A stretch of 64,000 nt of DNA from Odiellus spinosus (taxonomy: Eukaryota; Arthropoda; Arachnida; Opiliones; Phalangiidae), in NCBI GenBank assembly GCA_963920705.1, contig OY987227.1, positions 27,509,935 to 27,573,934 on the forward strand, read 5' to 3'. The position numbers and the translations under genes were made by a program. The notes beneath the pieces are model-generated. The model made no database searches, was not told the origin of the DNA, and worked only from the letters and a program-made list of their open reading frames with translations. Positions 25,961 to 38,708 of the stretch are shown in pieces (position 1 is the first letter of the stretch; every line of letters begins with the position of its first letter).

Positions 25961-27762
25961 GTGGTATTTCGTTTACCCCGTAAAAACTCGTGGCCTCGTA
26001 GAGGTAAATTACTTTCGGCAAGCATGGGTGAAACCTAACTGCATGAGGATTGCCACGAGGACACTTAATTTCTCTTTCTTCCTCTCAATTTCCGCTGTAT
26101 TTCTCCATCCCAGCCCCACTCACCACACGCATTAACATATATCAGATTCGTACCCTAATAGCATTACAGACTCGTACTCTTAGGGATCGTTTTCACACAC
26201 TCCTGTTATAATTGAAGACCATTTACTTCCCTTAACATATAAACTTATAAGTTAAATTTTTTTCGTGTTCTCTTTTAGTTTATTATTATTCACTATACAA
26301 ACCAGTACGTTCTGAGCTACAAATGCGTTAGTGTGGCGGAACTTAAACGTATGTTTTTGCTTTCTAAATAGCAAACATACGGCAATAATTTACAATTTAA
26401 GTTAGATTTAAAAATCGATGTTGATATAGCCAAACTTTTGAAACAAATATATAATAGAGTTTCGGTATATGATACGGTAACGTCTCATTCTTCTTACTTA
26501 GAAAATTGGTCGAAAAACCGAACCAAAACTTCCAAAACTGTCTATATAGATTTGGTCTTACGCCTTACATATCCCCGCACTTAGGCAACACCACGAACAG
26601 CTTTGATTGTGTACGACCTAAACTCCAAAATAGCTCTGTTTTCTTCCGTCCCTTTAGAGGGGGGTTGTCCTCTCTTTCTACGCACTTAATCAACCTCTCG
26701 GCTTTTATACGATCGTGGAATCTATCTTGACGAGTATACCGCGTAGTTTGGTACATGCCCTGTATAGGGAACGCTTGATGGCTAGCCAGAGTCCTTCCTT
26801 CGTCTAGGCCTTTCGGGCTTCCGAGATCTTTGCCGCCACGCGTTACTATCACTAACAGCCGAGATGACTTTGGAAGCCGCGCGAGCCAGAATTCAATTTG
26901 TAGCTTGTCTTTTGTAAAAAGCCTCAAGAATGAGAAGACTCTTGATAGATTCTGGGGAAGGAATATAAGGGTGGGGGGAGACCAAGAGGAAAATAAAAAA
27001 TAGAGATTTCGAGTGTGAGGGTATAACCAGAACCATTCTTACTTTGAGACTATAGAGACCCGCAATCGTGAAATTTCTTTATTGCCCTATAAATATATCA
27101 TTGCGTTTAAGTCTAAAGTATTCTTTTCTAATTGCTACGTTTCAATTAAAATTGTTCAATCTGGTCCCGCTTACCTAATTTTTTTGGCAACGTGTCGAGA
27201 AAATTTGAATAATTTAAGCTACGGTCACGCTAACATTTATATAGTAATAGAAAATTCTTCAAAGGGTCGGCAAATTTCAACCCGATTCTCTCTGTATAGA
27301 CACCGACATCTCGCCGTTAGAGACTTCAGTGGGAAATTATCCTTACTATTTTTCATCTTGATTAATATTGCGTGTCACTCCGCCGTAGTCTTGTAAGTTC
27401 TTCCTTTTCCGATTGGCCGCGCGTTTACCGTTTATGAAAGTCTGGAAGAAGAGAATGCGGTGATGGAGAGAAAGAAAAGAAAATCATTTTATATCCGTAC
27501 TCGCGCGGCCTGGATGGGTTTGAAAGGGAGAAAAGAGCAATTTCAGAAACTCGAACGGCGTGGAATTACTCTTTATTCTTAGTGCCCATTTCTCCCGTCT
27601 TGTTTTTATACCGAGCTAGGCTATAACTTCCCTTCTCAAAAATAAAAGACCTAAAAGGAAATAAGGTCGACTCTGAAATAGAAAGAAAGTTTAAAAAAAT
27701 CTAGTTTTTAGTACCACGGAATCCGTAAGCGTCTGTGGGTTATTTGTAACGACACCGTGTAA

Positions 27763-27895
27763 GAGTTTGGAGTAGATAATCCTCTTTATATTTATCCATA
27801 ATCAGAGATTATCCACAAAAAGTTTTATAGAAAAAAATCATTCGCTGATTATCCATACATTTGTGGATTATTTTATCCATATGGCGACTCTGGAA
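27763..27895. mobile_element. TA-flanked small MITE, decayed copy
   Basis: Contains GAGATTATCCACAAAA and TTGTGGATTATTTTATCC, echoing the subterminal GGATTATCTTGTCC and ATTATCCACAGG of the better copies. The ends are eroded, so boundaries are approximate. Confidence 0.4.
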
Positions 27896-28129
27896 AATTC
27901 AAGGTGCGCGTGCGTGGACCCTATCGAAACGTTTCCTGCAGTTTATTTACAATATTGACATAGATGTTTCCTACTAGGAAACATTGTTACTTCAAGAGCA
28001 ACCATTCTAATACAAGTGTTAATTTAAATACCTAGTATTTAAATTAAGTGTTTCTCGAAAAGATATCACCGTGCTTGATTTTTATGTGAATTGGGGGATA
28101 CTATACTTAACTTTTGCACAATGAAAAAG

Positions 28130-28250
28130 TTTTTATCTTCATAAATCGATTTATTATAGCTTCATCTATCAGTTGTTGAAATCGAATCAAATCGATTCGA
28201 GAAAAGACTGTTCACACGGTTTAAATCGATTCCAAGTCCTAGTATATGAA
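28130..28250. mobile_element. TAAGC-family element, fragment
   Basis: Shares ATAAATCGATTTAT, TCAGTTGTTGAAA, AATCGATTCGAGAAAAGAC and GATTCCAAG..CCTAGTAT with the copy at 3058-3300 in the same order, with an internal deletion relative to it. Confidence 0.6.
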
Positions 28251-30283
28251 TGTAGGTAAAAAGTGGTACTATACGATTAATTTTGTCGTTGAAATGTATT
28301 TCCAAATGTCTCGCGTATCTTGTTTTTATTTATTTTTTTCTACTTTTTGCTTGCTATAAACTCTGGCACCCTGGCCTTGTAACAGTAGACACTTTTTCAG
28401 CTGTCGTGTTTCGAATGTCGTGTCGACTTTAAATCTTACGTGGCCTCCCTTATCTAGGCCTATACAATGTAGAAGAAACTGAAAATAACAAAATACATGT
28501 CGTACAATATTGTTTACGTTTGTTTTTACTCGAATGTTTCCTGTAGCTCTTCAAAACTCTTTACCATTTCGTGTCTAAGTTTATTTACTTTCTGGAAAAG
28601 GCCAAAGGATATGTAGACGAATGGTTGGCCTAAAAATCAAAGTCTTTACGTGGCTTCGAGTTTAATAACGCTCTTTGCCAGTGGAACTACTGAAAGATGT
28701 AAAGTGTTACTTGTCATTTGTCTTAGGGAGGAAAACAATGAAATGTGGAGAAGTCTTACGAAGAAACGTTTAAATACGCGAAACTGTAGATACCTTAGGT
28801 GATTTGCTTACTCATACACGTTCTTCGTAAGATTTTTCAGATTAAGTTTATTTCCTCGCATGGCGATAAATATCTTACTTCTGAAGTTCCATAAAAATGC
28901 GCCTAACGTATGGTATAATTTTTTTAATATAGTTAACTTAATAAAATTTAAAAAGGGATATAGAATTTAGACAACAGTGAGATGGGTACTTTAACGTATT
29001 AGGAAAGCAGAAAGCGATGCAGTTGGTTGCTCATCTACCTTCAATCTTGACGCCAATACCTATTTGTAGTTCGTTCTACCCACCATCTTCCCGCTTCCAT
29101 GTACTACATATGTCTTGATGTCACACGTAAAATAGTGACAAACGCCCGCCTCCCTTTGAGAGGAAAAAAAAAACGACAACCTTTAAGCCTTGTCAAATAG
29201 AATAAAATAAATCCGTTCAACCCAAGGTATAGGTATTGTTATGAAAGCTGGGAAGAGCTACGGTACGAAAGAAGAACCCAAACGTCCAAAGGAATATTTG
29301 TTAAAAGTATATTTTACCTGTGACCATTTTTTAAAATGTAAACCACAAAAGCTGGTATTTTTAGATGAAGGAAGACAGTTGGCTAGATGGTTCTACCTTT
29401 CCTTAACATTATGCAACTAACACTTCATGACTGGTTAGTTTTTATGGCCAGTTGTGGATATATTTTAGTCAAACGAAAAATTTATTTTTGTAGTTGTCGG
29501 GACCCAATTCCTATTCGCCATTTGGGCTCTTCTTTGTTGGTCCTTTCTACGGGCAAATCTCTTTGCTATCCCTCTTTTTTACATATACAACTTTATGAAA
29601 TTTACCATTCCCTTCTCTCGTGAAAGCGTCAGGTTTTTGTTTTACCAGCACGAAATCCAATATTCGAAAAAAGCTTCTTTTCACCGGAGAAAAAGCGGTA
29701 TATTTTTCGGTTTTCTATTTCCGTCGCGAAAAACAAAACCTATTTGAAGTCCAGATATCCCTTACGCATCTCAGCGTTGAAAATGTTTCACTTTTATTAC
29801 CATGCTATAAATTAACACTGGCCAAAATATGTACATAAAAGTAGATACCACAAAGAAAACGTTTTAACCATATATAGTAACTCTCAATGGGTGCGTATGT
29901 AAATGATATTAAATTCGAAGGGGACAATCGCTAATTCGCTGTTCCCAAACGGGAAGAAGTAGAAGACTGCTAGGACCGGAATTTTTATTTATAATTGAAG
30001 CTACTGGGCTTTGGAAACTATTTAGGACTGTGAACTTTGACCTCTCGCTGTCAGAAAAATATCCCACAATCCCAACGGCCAGCGTTAAGAATCGGCGGAG
30101 GGCTTATAAATCACTCTCGGATTCCCTGTACACCGATTATAGATTACGCGTAATCATTTTAGCACCGTGAAAGGCAGGGATTTTAATGAATACCCGTAAT
30201 CGCTTATTACAGTCGCAAATACAGCCTGTATTACCTGCTGAATGACTGACCCCTCTCTGATTACGAATTAAAGAGTAAGGAGT

Positions 30284-30575
30284 CAAGAAGGATCAGATAA
30301 GGAGATGAAAAGTGGGGCTGCGTTGAGTTAGAGAGAGAAGAGCCAACCTCCCACTCGGGTGGAAAGGGGGGATAGGAAATTCTCGAAGTAAACTGTTGTC
30401 ACGTGGTCGCTAGCTAGCGCGTCTCATAAAGGATTCGTTTTACCCACGTGACAACAATTTACCACGAAGCATCTCTACCCCCGTCTGTCCCCCGTTCTCC
30501 CAGAGTGGGAGTTTAGGCCGACGCAGTAGGAGCCGCGCCGTTCCCACTTTTCCTCTCCTTATCTGATCCTTCTTG
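30284..30575. mobile_element. CAAGAAG-family MITE, copy 2 (7-bp TSD)
   Basis: A 292-bp copy with perfect AAGGAGT duplications (30277-30283 and 30576-30582). The termini CAAGAAGGATCAGATAAGG and their reverse complement are intact. It is closely similar to the copy at 4134, mainly differing in the central linker, where this one carries GCTAGCTAGCGCG. Confidence 0.95.
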
Positions 30576-31487
30576 AAGGAGTCAAATATTTTAAAGATTA
30601 TAGGGACATATTAATAAGGTCTTGATTTTGCGTTACAACTTAAATACTTAGTCGCCATGGTTAATAAATTTCAGTTTATAATATACCAATATTTTTCCTC
30701 TCACGTCTGAAAATAATTTTCCGCTTCGTGAAAAACAATATTTCGGGACCAAGAAAATTCAATCTCTAGAATCTTTCGATCGAGAAAATAAAAGGATGGT
30801 ATAAAAGTTGGATCTCCCCGTAATCTCGCAGGGTGCACGGCTGCCCGCAAAACGTGTACATACTCGCTCCGTATTTATACAAATCCTTGTTAAATTGGCA
30901 GCGCGTACGGAACTTACGCTAAGCGTTATCTCTACGATTTGTTTACTAAGAGATTCGGGGAAGGTTATCTTCGTTGGCGCTGATAACTCGAGGTGAAATA
31001 TAATATATATCTCGTTACTCCCACCGTATTTTGTTTCGCTCAAAATAAACAATTCTTTCTTTTTTGGTTGCATCGGGGAAAAGATATAAAAGCCCAACAG
31101 CTCCTAACCCGTAAGGAATTGCTGTAAAATCGTGAATGGTCCATTTCTGAGGAAAAACCTCGCATACATTAGGAAGCAAATCCCGTCTAGTTTTCTCCCG
31201 GGAGAGTCGTCGTGCCAAACTTTCCTTCATTTTTCTTTAAACTTAAGAAACGAGTCTAGTTTAAATTCACGGTTTTGCTTTCCCCGAGATATTGAAGAAA
31301 AAAAAAATATATCACCGAGAGAGACAAAATAAGACCAATTATTCCAAAATCGTGGCAAAAACAAAGTTAAACGGAAACTTAGAGCTAAAAATGGAGCAGC
31401 TTTAGAATTTATTATCAGAATCACCAAGTCAAAAAATTTTCATACACGTTTTTGGTTTTTAAATTAACTTTTAAAATTTGGAAAAAA

Positions 31488-31672
31488 GGTTTAGCCAATC
31501 ATATTATTTCATCCTTCAACAGCGCTTGTAATGGTCTAACATTATAAGAATATGGCCCTATATGATGCCTAAGACCTTGGCCATTAAATACGGGCCAATT
31601 CTTTTAGTGTTAGGAAATTACAAGCTGTGTTGAAGGTGGAAATAATATGATTGGCCAGAATTTAGTCCTTAT
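31488..31672. mobile_element. GGCCAATCA-family MITE
   Basis: Inverted ends of about 40 bp: TAGCCAATCATATTATTTC with CTTCAACAGCGCTTGTAAT on the left, and the reverse complement of GGAAATAATATGATTGGCC on the right. The core holds an inner inverted pair (ATATGGCCCTA and TTGGCCAT). The flanks do not show a clear target duplication. A terminus of the same family is at 4005-4085. Confidence 0.7.
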
Positions 31673-31687
31673 ATGGAGAGTTCGGGT

Positions 31688-31848
31688 GATCTTCATGAAT
31701 ACAGCGAAGCCAATTTTTCGGGTTTTACATATATTTCTAGTTTAATATCTGTTTTTAATTTTTTTTACTGTTTGATTAGGCCTATTTAAACGATAAGTAA
31801 TCGATAAAAAAAATGTGTATTTTTGTTGCATTCTCAATTTAAGAGCGT
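31688..31848. mobile_element. TTAA-family MITE, right half only
   Basis: Begins inside the family's palindrome (CTTCATGAAT...AAGCC), then matches the right-hand block TATTTCTAGTTTAATAT, GATTAGGCCTATTTAAACG and TTGTTGCATTCTC. It ends at a TTAA at 31849-31852. The left half is absent. Confidence 0.65.
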
Positions 31849-32963
31849 AGATTCTTATTGCAAACATTAAATTGAATACATCCCTATACGAAATCACTTT
31901 CTATCCTGAAACTATAGTTTGAAAACTGCAGTTTTACGATCTATTAATCCGCGTAAACGACAAAGTTTGGAATAGACTCTCCTTCGATTCCTTCTCGTCT
32001 CGTTCCTTTTTATTACCCACTCGTAATAGCCAACATATTTCGTATTATTGCGTCGCCACCTTTTCTGTTTATACTATTTTCCGTCGACAGTAAAATCCAT
32101 GATCGTCAAGGGAAACTGACAAAATTTGATTTTTTCTTTATATCCATCCTTAAAGATACTAGAGTTAACCGTAATGAAACCTACCTAAAATTTAGTACAT
32201 TCAGTTAAATTATAAAAATTGTACGCTTTTGCCTTAAAATGAACATAACAGTAATAAATAAAATCTGCTCCTTCCATTTTTTTGAAAACTAAAAATTGTA
32301 AATATTTTACGGAATCACAATGGCGCAACGAATGGGGATAAAAACAGGGCCTTACCAATTTCAATTAGCCCCTTTAAGTCTACAATAACAATATTAGTAA
32401 ATATATAAATCCAAAGCCCTCGAATGTGATTTTTGATAAAACCGCGCTAATGAGAAACATCTCTTTTGGGAGTTCGCAAATGACAAGAACCGAGCTTACT
32501 GCTACTTACCTTAAGAGGTTTTGGATTTTGTCTGAGGGAGGTCTTAAAAATCTAATGAGTTTAAGAATACTTTTAAGATTCACAGTGAAAACAATAATTT
32601 TAGATCAACATTATTTATTTTGCAAAATCCAAATGAATTGAACGATTTATAATTAATGTAGAACCAGGACCCTAGTTAGACAGTTATTAATAATCGAACT
32701 TTACTACCAGGTCACCAATCCCACTAAATTGAGCGGGTTAAAAAATTGACAAGGGGAGATGGTACGCATGCTCGAAGGAGTACGAATATGGTAACGCCAA
32801 CGTAGACTAAACACTGAAGCAGTCGGCTAGTCCCTCTATAGTTCCTCCGAGATTTAAGGACGTGAAAGACATCGCTTGCTATATTATTTTATCTGTTAAC
32901 ATGTAGAGATATTGGCTAAGAATTGATGAAAAATTGTAATTTATAATTTGATGCGCTGCAGTA

Positions 32964-35900
32964 TTATAGTGAGCTTGAATTCAATTGAAATTGGGCCATT
33001 TTGACTACTGTTCTTCGGCGAGTGGCTCGTTTTCCTTGAAAGTGTTCTCTTATTTTTAAGATTGTCGCTAGCGAGAGTCCAGTGATCAAGGTGCTCATGG
33101 CGAAGGTGAATGCCTTTAGGGAAAGAGCTTCTGTCAGTTTATGGTTGTCCATCTGCTTGTTTTTGGGTCGCGAGAAGCATAAACGATGAACCCAAGTGTC
33201 GAAATTCAAAGAACGATAAAATATTCCGGATTCGAACAAACTCGATGCCCTGGAAGCAAGATTAGGGAATGAGAAAGAGCGTATTTCGTTTACTTTTCTA
33301 GATGTAGAAAAACCCCATCAACCCGGATAAGGAGTGCACGTTTTTGAAAAAAACAAGTGTACAACAAAGGCAGACATTTGCTATTGGTGGCTATCGCGAG
33401 TCGAGTTACGTCAACCAATAATATTACGGATAAGCGTCGAGAGTCGAATTCATAAATCATAATCATATGAAAATATAGGAAAAATGATAAAATGGGAAAT
33501 GTGTTTCCATGGAATGCGCAATATATCATGTCAGCATCCTTTGTATTACATGGTTCGTGAAAACCAGGACTCCTAATGACGGGTGTTAGGTATGATATAC
33601 TGACACTTGTTTTATGGGCTTCTGGTATTTGCGAGCGAGTGTTTTCCTTATAGGGAAAGCGACGTTTGGTGATACGAAGACGGGCTCGGGTAAAGCTCGA
33701 ATATTGGCCTCCTCCAAGTCGCAATCCATGAAGTTGCCTAGCGTAGCCAGATAGAACAATTCCGGGAAAACGATAAAATGTTTTCCAGTGGCTAAATTCG
33801 TGAAAGCCCCTATAATATCGAACTCGACTATTTTGCTGAGACCGTTCGTCTCTACAGCTTGCTGGTAAATACCACGACGATCTTCATTCGGTGACATCTA
33901 ATCGCGAAATAATTAAAAACACTCGATTAGGAGAATCTAAATAATTCCTATTACTCGTAAGGCGTCTGGGACGGGCGAGTCTTCCATGACGAAGATCTGC
34001 GATTGAGGGAAATGCTCGAGGACGTCTTTGAGGGTTTCCAAGTGGACTGGCTCGGGGGGAACAGTAAGAACGGACAGAATTCCCCCGGAGAATGCGGTTG
34101 ACATCCATAAAGTCTGCAATGAACACATCAACAAAAACAGACGATATCCGATTCCGAGACCCGGTTCTTCCTCAAAAGCTAATTGCGAAATTATTTGTCA
34201 ACAAATATTCATTGGACAACCTCAGTTTCAACCGATCACGCCATGTATTTATATTACATTGTTGCAAGTTGATCATGATCAAATGATAGATCCGAAGGAA
34301 CCAATTGTTGACCAGCTTAGATCGGCCTGTATTTCTATTGGTTTCAATCAAATTGTATATCAAGGTCCACGTTATTGAGAGAATGAACAATGACGAAAGG
34401 TACGCGATCCATAGCTGGGACGAAAGAAAATGTATTTAGAGATTTGCCCCCTTTATGAAAAACTGCTGGAGTAGTACAGCGTAGTGTGTGACTATGAAAT
34501 GTGTCGTTTCCACGCAGCTACAGCTAAAGAAACACTCCGCGTTGTACACTTTTTGTTTTTCTACGAGTTTTTGATAACAGTTAAAATATTAAGGAAAATT
34601 GCGGTTATTTTTTTGAATATAAAAGATCATTTTAGAAACCAAATTCGGTTTTTTCGGGGTTAATGAGCACCCGATATATGTTACAAATAAAACCACCTGT
34701 GGTAGTAATTTTTCTCCGAGGGTGGGGTTTGCTCACAGTGAGGCCAATCTAGCAATTAAGCTACCCTTACCACGATAATAAAAGTCACGTTAGAGTTAAA
34801 AGGTCATCTCTCTAACGGCATTAAGAACTGCTTTGCCTTGGAAAACTCTTTGAACACCAACTAGCGTGCCTTCAATTTTCAAATGGTAGAAGAGTTTAGG
34901 GTAATGAGCAGAGGTTTGTGTAATCAAACCCACCCATGTATTGAAAAATTATTCATATCGGTAGTTTTATTTGTAACTATAGATCAGGTCGCTACGGGCT
35001 TAAAATTTAAAAGTTAAACCTCCATGGAGAAAATTGCGACTGGTGAGATTAGGTTGTTCTTCCAAGCGATTGGTCGATCAGACGTTATCTGAAATAAACG
35101 TATAGCGATGGTAAATACTTTTTAATTAATGGTTAGGTCATCACCTTACCATTATCCACTTGTCGTCGATCATTGTGGTACTAAATTCAAAGTATGGCAC
35201 GTTTCGGTAGGAAGGTGTTATTGTGTTAAAGCCCAAATCAGCTTCGCCCTAAATTTCGAATGCTTCAATTCGTTTCTTTACCAAATGATTAATAGTAAGT
35301 ACTGACCTCCCGAACTAGATATCCGATGTATCCCGTGGCGTTATTCTTGCCGTATACCTCCCCGTAATCTCCGAAGATATCGTGCGTAATTATTGTGTAA
35401 CTAAAACCGACGTTTTAATTAATTATTAATCAAGAAATTAGTTTTCATGGCATGAATAATATAGTGTAGATATTGTTTTATATTCAAAACAATTGAGTCG
35501 AGAAATATGACATCTGTTTGAACCTTGACTTAACAAATACAATTTTAAATATGGAAGAAAAGGGAAAAAATTGGGTCAGGAAAAACACGAAAAAAGTGGG
35601 AATTTTATGACTTATAATTACAGTAATTTGGATATGATCACTATGATGCAATATTAACCATGATATAGATATTATTATAAATCATACTTGTATTTGAGTT
35701 TGCGAATGATGGCATTACTGAATGTTGAAAAGTGACCTGACATTTCAACCACGCCATTTTTATCGGTGTTGAAATCCAACCAGGTTGGAATCTATAAATT
35801 ATTACAAGAACGGCATTTAAATCTATATTGTTACCTCATTAGAAGGTGAATAAATTAATGAAAAATTAGTTATAAAATTGAAATTTAAGCTCCCTTTTAA

Positions 35901-35974
35901 GGTCAAATCTCCATGATAGAAAAAAATATATATATACTTGCCTCCAATCCACAGTATGTTAAACTTTCACTCAT
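32964..35974 (-). CDS. Divergent ionotropic receptor, gene 1
   Basis: Ligand-gated cation channel of the iGluR-related IR family, probably chemosensory and in the plasma membrane. Nine exons: 35974-35942, 35791-35688, 35400-35307, 35248-35150, 35088-35020, 34414-34258, 34178-33955, 33897-33605, 33249-32964. Together they are 1359 nt, 452 residues. Order by residue: S1 lobe about 9-130, including GDYGEVYG and GYIGYLVRE; M1 134-157 (LWIAYLSSLFILSITW); pore loop 168-185; M3 197-227 with FSGGILSVLTVPP, the counterpart of the iGluR SYTANLAAF region; S2 about 228-395; M4 about 400-422. Arg92 sits where iGluRs bind the agonist carboxylate. The first Met aligns with that of gene 2. No signal peptide or amino-terminal domain is visible, so an unseen upstream exon is possible. 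Intron 1 uses a GC donor (GAG, then GCAAGT). The others are GT-AG, mostly 57-150 nt. Confidence 0.88.
34670..34990. repeat. Inverted-repeat element in intron 5 of IR gene 1
   Basis: The left arm GTTACAAATAAAACCACC with GGGTGGGGTTTGCTCA is matched in inverted orientation by AAACCCACCC and GGTAGTTTTATTTGTAAC on the right. It is probably a decayed MITE inside the 605-bp intron. One arm also contains TAGCTTAATTGCTAG (read on the minus strand), which looks like a tRNA A box, but no full cloverleaf forms. Boundaries are approximate. Confidence 0.5.
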
Positions 35975-36411
35975 GTTTGTTTTAATAAACTGTATTAATA
36001 AAATATACCAGAAAGATTGTATTTTCCATAAATTTCTACTCTTTATAAGGGGCCAAGATAAGTTCTACCGCTTCTAGCTAATACCACAGATTCCGACAAA
36101 ACTTATCCAGAGTTGTTGACTATTATTTCGAAAAATATCACTTCTATGAAAAATTGTATAAATCGCTTATAAAATATTCATCCTATTCCGTGCGCCCTAA
36201 ACATTCGAGCTAAGTTATATATAACAATGTGAATTTTCTGCTATTCTTATACCACACATTTCCTAAGTTAACTAAAAAAACATGAACCTTAACGTTTATC
36301 CGTACTCTAAAAAACAAAAAGTAATTTTGTTTATTTTGAGTTAAAGTGAGATTGTTACCATTTTTTTCGAATGCCAATGAATTATTTTTTTTAGATTATC
36401 ATACTATACAG

Positions 36412-36715
36412 AAGAAGTAGATGAAACCCTCCTTTGAAGTCTACTACTCTAATGTTCGATATAGCGCTCCTCTCTGTATGGGTAAAATTCCCAATTTTAC
36501 GAGATCGGAGGGGTCCTACTTCATCCCCCCTGTCTACGGAAAATTGGAAATTCTCTCTCTTCACAAACGACGACGTTTTTTTGACGGACTCCCGCTCCGA
36601 AAATATCTACCGTTAGGAGGCGTACGAATCGCGCTTTTTGAAACTAACCCATACAGAGAGGGGTAGACAAGACCAGGGAGTGATAGACTTCAAAGGAGGG
36701 TTTCATCGGCTTCTG
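36412..36715 (+). mobile_element. CAGAAG-family MITE, copy 5 (7-bp TSD)
   Basis: A 304-bp copy with perfect TATACAG duplications (36405-36411 and 36716-36722). The left terminus has changed to AAGAAGTAGATGAAACC. An internal segment of about 33 bp, including GAGGCTGCTAGAGATATTCG, is deleted relative to other copies. It lies about 440 bp upstream of the first codon of IR gene 1. Confidence 0.94.
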
Positions 36716-37259
36716 TATACAGTCATACAGTATACAGTATATACTGTAAATATTTTTAATCGTATTTTTACTATCTTTCTTAAAATGCTAACTAGGCCAA
36801 ATTTCCATTTGTAGTTTAAGAAAAATCCGTGTCAGCCTCACTTTATGGAAATTTTAGCTTTACGTGGTTTGAACCTTAAAGTTAGAAATATTAATAATTA
36901 TATATGCCGGCTTTACACGTAATTTTTTTTTTAACTTTAACGCAGTTCGCCATTTAATCGACAATACTATAACTATGTTGTCATATTGACCAAAACCCGG
37001 TGGTTAAAGAGCTAATGAACTCGTGTAACCTTCTTTTTAATCGATGACGAAGGTTAAAATATTCATAAAACGTTAAAACCAAAGAAAGACTTCTCTTTAA
37101 TATCCGGTTTATTAAAAAAAGTTGGGATTTGAGCCTGCTAAAGAAGCATAGCATGAATAAAAATCTCTGAAAATCGCCAGCTAATTATAGTTTTTAAACG
37201 ATGTTTAATTTTGCTTTAGATTTTCTGTTATTTTTATCAGCCTGAAAATGGTGTTACGT

Positions 37260-37380
37260 TAATACCCTCTTCAGAAGAGGCGTTTAATCAGATTTAACTG
37301 AGGTTTAAGTAGCCTTCTCAGTTCTATAAACCTAGGTTAAATCTGATTAAACCGGGCTAATACGTCTGAAGAAGGTATTA
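37260..37380. mobile_element. Small foldback element
   Basis: About 120 bp and almost entirely self-complementary: TAATACCCTCTTCAGA, TTTAATCAGATTTAACTGAG and GTTTA on the left pair with TAAACCTAGGTTAAATCTG, ATTAAACC and TCTGAAGAAGGTATTA on the right. Single copy here with no clear target duplication. Possibly a MITE or a structured transcript. Confidence 0.65.
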
Positions 37381-37953
37381 GCGAGTCAAAAGTAAATTAA
37401 CGGGAAACGTTTGGTGAGTTTGAATAATGTTTTCATTTATTTTCACGCGTTTAATCGATGTTCATTATCCCTTTAATGTTTTCGCTACCATTTATGATAA
37501 CTCTTTAAGTAGTCGTATAGACGGGGAAGTTTGGCAGGTGGGTAAAATTCCACGGAGCCTCGATCGTGACCGTTTTGAATTTTGTGGCGCCGGCCTCGAT
37601 TTTATTTCTTTTTAGGCGCGTTCTGATATTTCAACTTCAGTTATTTGACTGAATTTGAATTTTCAGTCCAAATTGTCAGGTCAGGTGAAGCGTTCGCATT
37701 ATTCACCTATATTTACTATATTTAACTATATACGAATGATCTTCGTAAAATCGTCCGCAATGTTTATTATTTATATAGTGCTGTGTGATAAAATAATGAT
37801 AATCATTTAATTGGTTAGCGTTCTATTAAAGTATTTCCACTGATGCCCTTCCAGTCCCACAAACAAATCACTAATCCAATTTTAATGCTTGGCGTAAAAT
37901 AATGAATCGCATTTCTATATACTCTAGAGAATAAAATTTATTAGTGACTTTAA

Positions 37954-38381
37954 AGGGAGAATGCAACCTAATTACAAGTGATTTTTTTATCGATTCCTTA
38001 TCATTTAAATAGGCCTAATCCACCGATAAAAAGTTTACAATACAAATATTAAACTAGAAATAAATTTAAAACTTACCCAGAAAGTAGGCTTATTCATGGA
38101 GATCCTGAATCGCGTCCGTGTAAGGTCTAGCGACCAATGAGTAAAGGCCCGTCGTTCACGCGAGATCTCCACGAGACTTACGTCGCGCGCGATCGGTCGC
38201 TAGACCTTACACGCGAGGAAATCAGGAGCTCCATGAATCCCACTAAGCCTATTTTCAGGGTAAGTTTTAAATTTATTTCTAGTTTAATATTTGTTTGTAA
38301 ATTTTTTAAATAGTGGATTAGGCCTATTTAAACAATAAGGAATCGATAAAAAATCACTTGTTGTTAGGTTGCATCCTCCCT
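37954..38381. mobile_element. TTAA-family MITE, copy 2 (complete)
   Basis: A 428-bp copy between TTAA at 37950-37953 and 38382-38385, with AGGGAGAATGCAACCTAA ends. The internal palindrome is well preserved (GTGTAAGGTCTAGCGACCAA and its complement). It sits about 0.3 kb downstream of the stop codon of IR gene 2, between the two receptor genes. Confidence 0.93.
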
Positions 38382-38708
38382 TTAAGTAATACATGTATTA
38401 GTTTAAGCGAGTACGACTGTACTATCTACAATACCCCTCTTCAGTGTTATATCGGGTTGAAATTGAAATAGATTGAACATCTAGGTTATAGTTACTAGTG
38501 TAGGTAATACTATATGCCTAGTGTAGGTTATTCTGAATTAACCTGCCAATAAGAGTTGTGGCCGATAAGTCTTGTTCGGACTACCAAGAAAATTGGATAT
38601 ATGAAATGTAATATTACAATTTATATTAAATAACTCTCCAATTCAGGGAGTTTACTTTGCCAATTCAGGCCAGCGGCTTTAATCTCGTTAAAAATTACTT
38701 CATGAATG

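Larger units (their letters stand above)
21885..30276. other. Non-coding stretch with scattered repeat fragments
   Basis: About 8.4 kb without a supportable host gene. It holds half of a TTAA-family MITE (25808-25960), a decayed TA-family copy (27763-27895) and TAAGC-family fragments (27215-27234 and 28130-28250). A perfect TGACGTCA, the consensus CRE site, lies near 22152, but with no gene beside it I do not call it regulatory. The longest frames (minus 26565-26927 and plus 24061-24378) show no domain or plausible composition. Confidence 0.45.

Noticed and set aside
26565-26927. 120-codon minus-strand open frame
   Set aside because: No recognisable domain, no repeat family match and no supporting splice sites; composition looks like chance.
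14290-32840. Shared word ACACTGAAGCAGTC near 14296 and 32814
   Set aside because: A short match with no longer homology around it and no inverted or target-site structure; could be chance.
33290-33724. 144-codon minus-strand frame overlapping receptor exon 8
   Set aside because: It is an out-of-frame shadow of exon 8 of IR gene 1 plus intron 8.
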